From positions 1 through 32,055 of IMG/VR virus record IMGVR_UViG_3300030109_000220: 32,055 nt of DNA. One strand, written 5' to 3'. This document shows positions 27,032 through 32,055 of the stretch, one piece after another; the first letter of the stretch is position 1, and the number at the start of each line of letters is the position of its first letter. Both the position numbers and the translations under genes were made by a program. This DNA is from a virus. The notes under the pieces were generated by a model. That model ran no database searches, was not told the DNA's origin, and worked only from the letters and a program-made list of their open reading frames with translations.

Positions 27032-28392
27032 TGGCACTGGGCATTAAAGGATTTCTGCCGACACGTCCGCAAAGACGGCAGAGGTTTAATTTAACCAACC
27101 CGCAGTACTTATTAGCGCAAGCACTCAAAAAAGGCATTGCAACCGGCCCAGCGCGTGGCGGCATGGTTGAGGGCTTGGCGCGGCTTGGTCAGTCTTTTAT
27201 TGCCAAGCAAGCAAGAGATGAGGCAGAGGAAAAGTTTAAACAAAGGGAAGCTGCCTATGACACAAGGGTAGCGGCTAGGAACGCAGCGCTTCAAAGAGCA
27301 ATGGGGCAAATGCAACCTAGAGAGGTAATGGTGGGTTCTGACGCTCCAAGGATCGGTGCGGTGCCTAAGTATGAAACGCGGTCAGATTTGCCAGCCGCAA
27401 TCCAAACGCTTACTGGCAACCGAGATTTAGCGGAGATGGGGTATCAATTACAAATTAAAGAGATGGATAGGAAAAACGCCCTCGACCAAGCTCTACAAAT
27501 GAGAAAGTTACAGTTAGGAGATAAGCTCGACGAAATTACTTTAAGGGACCGTCTAGCTGGCGAAAGAGACACTCGTAATATAGGTGAACGTGATAGATTG
27601 GCGCGAGAGAGAGACGTACTAAGCGCAAGAAGAGGGTCAGAGTACAGGCAACTGGAAAAAACCAATGCTTTGAGGGTAAGACTGGGTATGAAGCCTCTTA
27701 CATTGGAGCAGTCGTTGGCGAGCGCCCTTCAGAACGGTGTGGGTGCAGCACAGCCCACAGCACAACCAGCAGCAGCACAGCCAGCAGCAGCACAGCCAGC
27801 AGCAGCACAACCACCGGCAGCACAGACAAATGAGCCACGAATGACCATCCCGCAAGCATTGGCTGCGGAGGAAGAACGGACACAGGAAGCAAAATCCGCA
27901 GGAAAGCTGAAAGCTGAAGCAAAATTTAATTTGCCGGTAGTTTTGAGCAATGCAAAATATTTGACTGATCTTGTTGGACAGTTGCAAACCCACCCTGGAA
28001 TGTCGGACGTTGTTGGGCTGAAAAGTGGCGGTGCAGCATTTATGAATTTGCCATTCATAAACGAACCCATTGGCCTTGGGACCGACGCAGACAATTTTGA
28101 TGTTTTGCTGAAACAAGTAGGCGGCAAACAGTTCCTCGCAGCCTTTGAAACATTGAAAGGTGGCGGTCAAATCACAGAAATTGAAGGCAAGAAAGCATCA
28201 GAAGCACAAGCGCGGTTGTCCGCAGCGCAATCGGAAAAAGAGTTCATTAAATCGGCAAAAGAATATCAAAAAGAAATTGCTAAACTTGTTGAACTAGCAA
28301 AAAAGAAAGCGGGGGTTGCCGTGCGGCCAGCTAATGTTTCGCAAGCGATATGGGACGAAATGACTCCCGAAGAAAAGGCTGAGTTCGAATGA
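27031..28392 (+). CDS. Internal virion/DNA-ejection protein (453 aa)
   Basis: The start at ATG 27031 overlaps the stop before it (TAATG). The protein starts 'MALGIKGFLPTRPQRRQRFN', is highly charged and coiled over about residues 60-220, then has an Ala/Gln/Pro repeat linker and a C-terminal domain with 'HPGMSDVVGLKSGG', 'FDVLLKQVGGKQFLAAFETL' and 'KGGGQITEIEGKKASEAQAR'. That last block is common in ejection proteins of podoviruses. It should leave the capsid with the DNA during infection. Confidence 0.75.
   Translation: MALGIKGFLPTRPQRRQRFNLTNPQYLLAQALKKGIATGPARGGMVEGLARLGQSFIAKQARDEAEEKFKQREAAYDTRVAARNAALQRAMGQMQPREVMVGSDAPRIGAVPKYETRSDLPAAIQTLTGNRDLAEMGYQLQIKEMDRKNALDQALQMRKLQLGDKLDEITLRDRLAGERDTRNIGERDRLARERDVLSARRGSEYRQLEKTNALRVRLGMKPLTLEQSLASALQNGVGAAQPTAQPAAAQPAAAQPAAAQPPAAQTNEPRMTIPQALAAEEERTQEAKSAGKLKAEAKFNLPVVLSNAKYLTDLVGQLQTHPGMSDVVGLKSGGAAFMNLPFINEPIGLGTDADNFDVLLKQVGGKQFLAAFETLKGGGQITEIEGKKASEAQARLSAAQSEKEFIKSAKEYQKEIAKLVELAKKKAGVAVRPANVSQAIWDEMTPEEKAEFE
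27760..27819 (+). repeat. Four tandem 15-bp repeats encoding (A)AQPAA linker
   Basis: Four units of GCACA(A/G)CCAGCAGCA lie head to tail inside the ejection protein gene, the last diverged (CCACCGGCA). They code for a flexible Ala-Gln-Pro linker between the coiled-coil part and the C-terminal domain. In-frame 15-bp units allow length change by slippage without breaking the gene. Confidence 0.9.
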
Positions 28393-30443
28393 CTGAAATG
28401 TCCCCTAAACAGAAACAAGCTGTAGCGATAGCAAACGCGAGACTTCGTCTAAAAAACAAAAACCGTGCAGAACAGCCGTTGTCAGAAGCAAAACCAGAAG
28501 TAAGCACTTCAGCGGTTGATGATGTTTTGGGCTACGCAAATAGGTTAGCGCAAAGCACCGCAAGTGGCCTTTCTGGGGGATATATGGATGAGGCGGCGGC
28601 GGCGTTAGACGCACCGTTTGTTGCTGGCTACCGGACACTGGCAGAGGGCCAGCCGTTTGATTTGGGCAGGGCGTATGAAGACAGGAGAGATGTTTACAGA
28701 GGTGAATTAAAAGATTTCCGCAAGGACTACCCCGTCTCTGCATTAACGTCAGAGATTGGCGGCGCTGTAGTTTCTCCCATAAATAAAGTGGCGGCTCCTT
28801 TTAAGATTTCTCAAGCGGCGGGGCTTGGGGGGCGAACATTGCGAAGTGCTGGCGCGGGTGGAGCTATTGGCGGGATTCACGGGTCAGGCCAAGCAGAAGG
28901 TAATTTAATAGATAGGGCCAAGGGCGGCGGCGTAGGTGTTGTTATTGGTGCGGGGGCTGGTGCGGCCTTTACACCTATTCTCGAAGGCATCGCCGCTGTA
29001 GGCCGTGCGGGATTGCAACGGATTCTAGATAGGTCTGGCTCTCTCACAGGCGCAGAAAAAAAAGTTGCCGATGCCATAACTGAATTGGGTGACGGCAATT
29101 TAGAGGCAGGTTTGCAGCGAGTTCAAGAGGGATTGAGGACGGGTGCGTCGAATACGACAATAGGGGACGTGTCAGGTATTGGGGGCCAAAGGTTAGCAAG
29201 AGCGGCAGCAAATGTTCCCGGCCCCGCTTCCAAAGCTGCGGATGATTTTGTGGCAGCGCGGGTAAGTGGTCGGGGAGAGCAACTGCAAGAAGCAGCGGAT
29301 GCCGTGGGTCCAAACAGATTTTATGATGTTCTTGAAAAATTAACGGCTTCGCAAAACAGAGCGTCAAAGCCGTTATATGACGAGGCATTTGCTCCTGTTT
29401 CTGACAAAGCGGGAAGGGTCTATGCCCAATGGGATGAAAGGCTTCAACGGTTTCTTGATGACCCAATTATTCAGCAAGGGATGGCGAAAGGAATTAGGAC
29501 GCAACAGCTTGAGTCTTTGGCTGATGACGTGCCGTTTAATTTCCAAGAATATGCAGTTAAAGGTTTCGATGATGTTGGAAGGCTCATTATCGAAGGAACA
29601 CCTAACCTTCGGGCGATGGACGCGGCAAAGCGGGGGCTTGATGACATATTAGAAAGCTATCGGGATAAATTAACGGGCAAGCTTCAACTAGACGAATATG
29701 GAAGGGCTGTTAATAGGGTTCGCAAGTCATTGGTTAAAAAGCTAGATGACATCACAACGGATGAAACAGGGCGGTCAGCCTATAGAGAGGCGCGGGCTGC
29801 TTATTCGGGGCCAGCTAAGATAAAAGACGCGGCGTTTATGGGGCGGCGTTTTATGAGAGGCGATGAGGAAGTTGGTCGGAAAACATTCGACAAATTATCG
29901 GAGCCAGAACAGCAATCATTTCTGTTAGGGGTAAGGCGCGAACTTTCGGGAATAATTAACAGAGATACCCAAGCGGCAACGGGTAAGTTTGCAGATAAAA
30001 AAGAAGATTTGTGGCAGCGGCTTAAAAATGTTCTCCCCGAAGATAAATATAATGCACTAAAGGGGGGCATGGAAAAAATAACGGGTCAAACTCAGTTTGA
30101 GCGTTTTATAAACCCAAGAGGGGGGTCACAGACTACTCCCCTTAAAGAAGACATTGCCGAATTGGCTACAGTCCCAAGTTTTATGTCTGAAGCGCTAGGA
30201 CAATTAGGCCAAGGGAACGTGGTACGAGGATTAGTCGGAATGCCGTTGGCGGCGGCGCGAGACAGGTTGACTAGGCCAAGTAAAAGCATGGCGCAAGATT
30301 TAAGCGAGATGTTACTTACGACAGACCCCGCACAACAAGCGGCTATTTTGTACAGATTAGGTCAAAGAAGAACGCCAGCACAGATCGTGCCGCAGTTGCA
30401 GAACCCGACGTCGGCCTTGGCTAAAGCGTTAATCGGAAAGTAA
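28389..30443 (+). CDS. Large internal virion/ejection protein (684 aa)
   Basis: The largest complete gene starts at ATG 28389 in ATGA overlap. After a basic N-terminus ('KQKQAVAIANARLRLKNKNR') come Ala/Gly-rich hydrophobic stretches ('GGRTLRSAGAGGAIGGIHGS', 'AKGGGVGVVIGAGAGAAFTP') that could insert in membranes, then a long helical region with 'KPLYDEAFAPVSDKAGRVYA' and 'YRDKLTGKLQLDEYGRAVNR'. This layout matches podoviral ejection proteins that form a conduit for DNA. No lytic transglycosylase motif was seen. Confidence 0.75.
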   Translation: MTEMSPKQKQAVAIANARLRLKNKNRAEQPLSEAKPEVSTSAVDDVLGYANRLAQSTASGLSGGYMDEAAAALDAPFVAGYRTLAEGQPFDLGRAYEDRRDVYRGELKDFRKDYPVSALTSEIGGAVVSPINKVAAPFKISQAAGLGGRTLRSAGAGGAIGGIHGSGQAEGNLIDRAKGGGVGVVIGAGAGAAFTPILEGIAAVGRAGLQRILDRSGSLTGAEKKVADAITELGDGNLEAGLQRVQEGLRTGASNTTIGDVSGIGGQRLARAAANVPGPASKAADDFVAARVSGRGEQLQEAADAVGPNRFYDVLEKLTASQNRASKPLYDEAFAPVSDKAGRVYAQWDERLQRFLDDPIIQQGMAKGIRTQQLESLADDVPFNFQEYAVKGFDDVGRLIIEGTPNLRAMDAAKRGLDDILESYRDKLTGKLQLDEYGRAVNRVRKSLVKKLDDITTDETGRSAYREARAAYSGPAKIKDAAFMGRRFMRGDEEVGRKTFDKLSEPEQQSFLLGVRRELSGIINRDTQAATGKFADKKEDLWQRLKNVLPEDKYNALKGGMEKITGQTQFERFINPRGGSQTTPLKEDIAELATVPSFMSEALGQLGQGNVVRGLVGMPLAAARDRLTRPSKSMAQDLSEMLLTTDPAQQAAILYRLGQRRTPAQIVPQLQNPTSALAKALIGK

Positions 30444-30611
30444 TTAAAGACCCCAACACCCTGTTTTTCGTTTGTGATGAACGAGCAAGCAACCCGTTAT
30501 TGCCAGCATAATAACGGTAAAGGTTGGGGCAAAACTAATGCTTGCGTGAATTACTAAAACCAATGCAGCAAACGCTGCTAGGTTTAAGGCAAAAAGAAGT
30601 AAATTGTTCAT
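30444..30611 (-). CDS. Antisense-oriented small membrane protein (55 aa)
   Basis: The minus-strand ORF from ATG 30611 to TAA 30444-30446 fills the 218-base gap in the late operon and ends directly against the stop of the ejection gene. It encodes two hydrophobic spans ('LLLFALNLAAFAALVLVIHA' and 'TFTVIMLAITGCLLV') with a cationic C-terminus HHKRK. The topology is holin-like or that of a small moron membrane protein. No good ribosome site or promoter is visible, which limits confidence. Confidence 0.45.
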   Translation of the reverse strand: MNNLLLFALNLAAFAALVLVIHASISFAPTFTVIMLAITGCLLVHHKRKTGCWGL

Positions 30612-30622
30612 ATTACTAGTCT

Positions 30623-30643
30623 AGCCCGCTTTGGCGGGTTTTT
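30623..30643 (+). terminator. Intrinsic terminator before the tail fibre gene
   Basis: CCCGC (30625-30629), loop TTTG, GCGGG (30634-30638) with A-T and G-T extensions, then TTTTT. It would end transcripts of the ejection genes; the fibre gene then depends on read-through or its own start signal, though no clear promoter lies in the 18 bases that follow. Confidence 0.75.
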
Positions 30644-30661
30644 AAATAACGGAGTGAAAAC

Positions 30662-31909
30662 ATGGCCTGGAATGGTAGCGGAGCGTTTAGTCGGACAAAC
30701 GGGACTCACACAGGATCGACGGTGTGGACCCAGGACAAGGACGCGGGAACCAAGATTGTTTCTAATAGGCATGATACCCATGACCAAGACCTGAGTGATG
30801 GCATCAACGCCTGTATCGCCAAGAACGGCGAGAACTACATGACGGGTGCGCTTGACCTCAACGGTCAGGTGATAGAGTTGGACGCCGATGCGGATACAAA
30901 GATCGGGGCAACGGCTGACGATAGAATTGACATTACGGTAGGAAATTCAATTACGGAGCGGATTGGACACGATTCCACAAACTCTAGTGCTTTTCACCTT
31001 GTTGCTCCAGCGGCGTTGACGGCGCAAGCGAACACGGCTTATGCACACGTTAATGTGGCCCCTGCGGGGGCCGTTACAGTGCCATCAGGCACCACGGCGG
31101 TGGTTTCCTCCCTGGAGGTAAACGAACCCAATATAACGGCCACAGGGACCGTCACAGCGGCGGCGTCTTTGTATGTGTCTGGCGCACCGTCTGAGGGGTC
31201 AAGCAACTATGCCTTATGGGTCGATGCGGGGAATGTGAAGTTTGATGCCGACCTGACTTTAGGGGCTGGCGCAGAGGCCGACGTTAAAGTGGTCTATGAC
31301 GGGAATGCGAAAGACTTCTATGTAGGTCTGGACGATAGTGCCGATAAGCTGGTGGTCGGGGTTGGTTCGACCGTAGGCACAAACGCCATAATGACCCTGG
31401 ACGATGACTCTGTAACTATTGGTGATGGGGCAGAAGTTGACACCAAGGTCGTATTTGATGGGAACGCTCAAGATTTCTACATAGGGCTAGACGATTCCGC
31501 TGATGACCTTGTGTTTGGTCAGGGGTCAACGGTTGGCACCAATGTGGCGTTTGCAATTGATGAAAACCAAGTTACCAGCTTTAGCCATGCGGCGGTGGGT
31601 TCAACCCAAACAGCCTCAATTTCTGGTAATACCACATTGGATTTCCAAACATATCAGAATTTTGTTTTGACCTTCACGGCCAACGTGACCTTTGACAATC
31701 CATCAACTGAGGCTGTTGGTCAATCTGGGTTTATTATTATTATTCATAATGGGGCTGGAAGAACTCTTGCGTTAGGAACCGATTATGAGACGGCAGGTGG
31801 TGCGGGACTGACACTTTCGTCAGCGGCGTCAGCGGTTGACGTTGTACCGTATGTAGTAAAAGCAGACGCATCCATTCAGTTGGGTGCCGCTCAGTTGGCG
31901 TTCGCATAA
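30662..31909 (+). CDS. Tail fibre-like protein with internal repeats (415 aa)
   Basis: The start ATG 30662 has GGAG eight bases upstream. The sequence is Ala/Gly/Thr/Asp-rich beta material. Two tandem units of about 44 residues are clear: 'DVKVVYDGNAKDFYVGLDDS' + 'ADKLVVGVGSTVGTNA' and 'DTKVVFDGNAQDFYIGLDDS' + 'ADDLVFGQGSTVGTNV'. The N-terminus 'SGAFSRTNGTHTGSTVWTQD' resembles virion-attachment regions of marine podovirus fibres, and the C-terminal 90 residues form a separate beta domain. It is coupled to the next tail gene by TAATG. Confidence 0.75.
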   Translation: MAWNGSGAFSRTNGTHTGSTVWTQDKDAGTKIVSNRHDTHDQDLSDGINACIAKNGENYMTGALDLNGQVIELDADADTKIGATADDRIDITVGNSITERIGHDSTNSSAFHLVAPAALTAQANTAYAHVNVAPAGAVTVPSGTTAVVSSLEVNEPNITATGTVTAAASLYVSGAPSEGSSNYALWVDAGNVKFDADLTLGAGAEADVKVVYDGNAKDFYVGLDDSADKLVVGVGSTVGTNAIMTLDDDSVTIGDGAEVDTKVVFDGNAQDFYIGLDDSADDLVFGQGSTVGTNVAFAIDENQVTSFSHAAVGSTQTASISGNTTLDFQTYQNFVLTFTANVTFDNPSTEAVGQSGFIIIIHNGAGRTLALGTDYETAGGAGLTLSSAASAVDVVPYVVKADASIQLGAAQLAFA

Positions 31910-32055
31910 TGCCTATATGGTCACCAGCGTTTTTCGGGTCCGGTGCGGGATCAACGGGGTATGTTGTTAAGGACGCTATCATGCTTGATGGTGGCGCAGA
32001 TTATCTAGTCCGTGATCCAAGTTCTGCTGGAAACAGAAAGACTTTTACTTTTAGT
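31909..32055 (+). CDS. N-terminal 49 residues of tail/receptor-binding protein (cut by window edge)
   Basis: The gene starts at ATG 31909 (TAATG overlap) and runs off the right edge. The sequence 'MPIWSPAFFGSG' with 'AIMLDGGADYLVRDPSSAGN' and 'RKTFTFS' is the usual N-terminus of LamG-like marine phage tail proteins. The left edge of the window carries the C-terminal part of such a protein on the same strand. Joining base 32055 to base 1 would not keep the frame (one extra base), so some sequence is missing between them. Confidence 0.75.
   Translation, partial: MPIWSPAFFGSGAGSTGYVVKDAIMLDGGADYLVRDPSSAGNRKTFTFS

Noticed and set aside
27637-28170. 177-codon minus-strand ORF rich in Cys and Trp
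   Set aside because: It is an antisense shadow of the ejection gene; the Cys/Trp/Leu repeats arise from the 15-bp GCA/CAG repeat.
29044-29466. 140-codon minus-strand ORF rich in His/Pro/Leu
   Set aside because: Antisense shadow of the 684-residue ejection protein with no start signal.
1-32055. tRNA genes, CRISPR arrays, insertion sequences, integrase and attachment site
   Set aside because: No cloverleaf, regularly spaced repeat array, transposase or recombinase motif was found by reading both strands and all listed frames.
32040-32055. Direct circular closure of the window (base 32055 to base 1)
   Set aside because: The two halves of the tail gene would be out of frame by one base, so sequence must be missing even if the genome is circular.

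Overview
The window is most of the genome of a tailed double-stranded DNA phage with a P22-like, short-tailed (podovirus) virion plan. Support comes from a TerS/TerL pair, a 642-residue P22-type portal, scaffold, coat, head-tail adaptor, a gp10-like beta-propeller tail protein, and large Gly/Ala-rich internal (ejection) proteins. Several family resemblances (GTA-type 3TM holin, M15 endolysin, the portal-linked small proteins, DUF6456-like regulator) suggest a marine alphaproteobacterial host; this is inference, because no host gene is present. Genes are packed with ATGA, TAATG or TGATG overlaps almost throughout. No tRNA, insertion sequence, CRISPR array, integrase, DNA polymerase or helicase was seen.

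Layout. (1) 1-1671: the 3' end of a receptor-binding/LamG-type tail gene, a tiny basic protein and a tail-assembly-chaperone-like protein. (2) 1703-4035 (+): membrane/coiled-coil proteins and a lysis block (small TM proteins, lipoprotein, M15 peptidase endolysin, 3TM holin). (3) 8745-4036 (-): leftward early operon. From the promoter at about 8777-8804 it runs through small regulators, an ERF annealing protein, a YqaJ exonuclease, SSB and an HTH protein. A second promoter with an operator at 5513-5545 then drives five small genes. A structured RNA element lies between the two blocks. (4) 8846-11283 (+): rightward early genes: a Cro-like protein probably read from a leaderless mRNA, an HNH/NinG-like protein, a replication-type protein, a ~300-nt structured non-coding region, and a DUF6456-like protein in the position of lambda Q. 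(5) 11291-11386: promoter candidate followed by a strong intrinsic terminator, like lambda pR'-tR'. (6) 11398-31909 (+): late genes, starting with a virion protein, then a DNA-modification module (methyltransferase-like, ParB-like, Mom-like), packaging, head, neck, tail and ejection genes, and tail fibre. (7) 31909-32055: the 5' end of the same kind of tail gene whose 3' end opens the window. This suggests a circular or circularly permuted map with a short missing piece.

How it works together. The divergent 8746-8845 region looks like a lambda-type switch. The left arm supplies recombination (SSB, exonuclease, annealing protein) and the right arm supplies replication functions and a late activator. 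The late operon builds the particle. A Mom-like enzyme, probably with the adjacent methyltransferase-like and ParB-like proteins, may modify phage DNA against host restriction.

Most notable are a three-way-junction RNA (5580-5644) whose loop is an 11-nt perfect complement of a Shine-Dalgarno region of the same phage, a ~300-nt structured RNA at 10136-10434, and a C-terminal tail plus downstream start-codon cassette shared by the methyltransferase-like and Mom-like genes.
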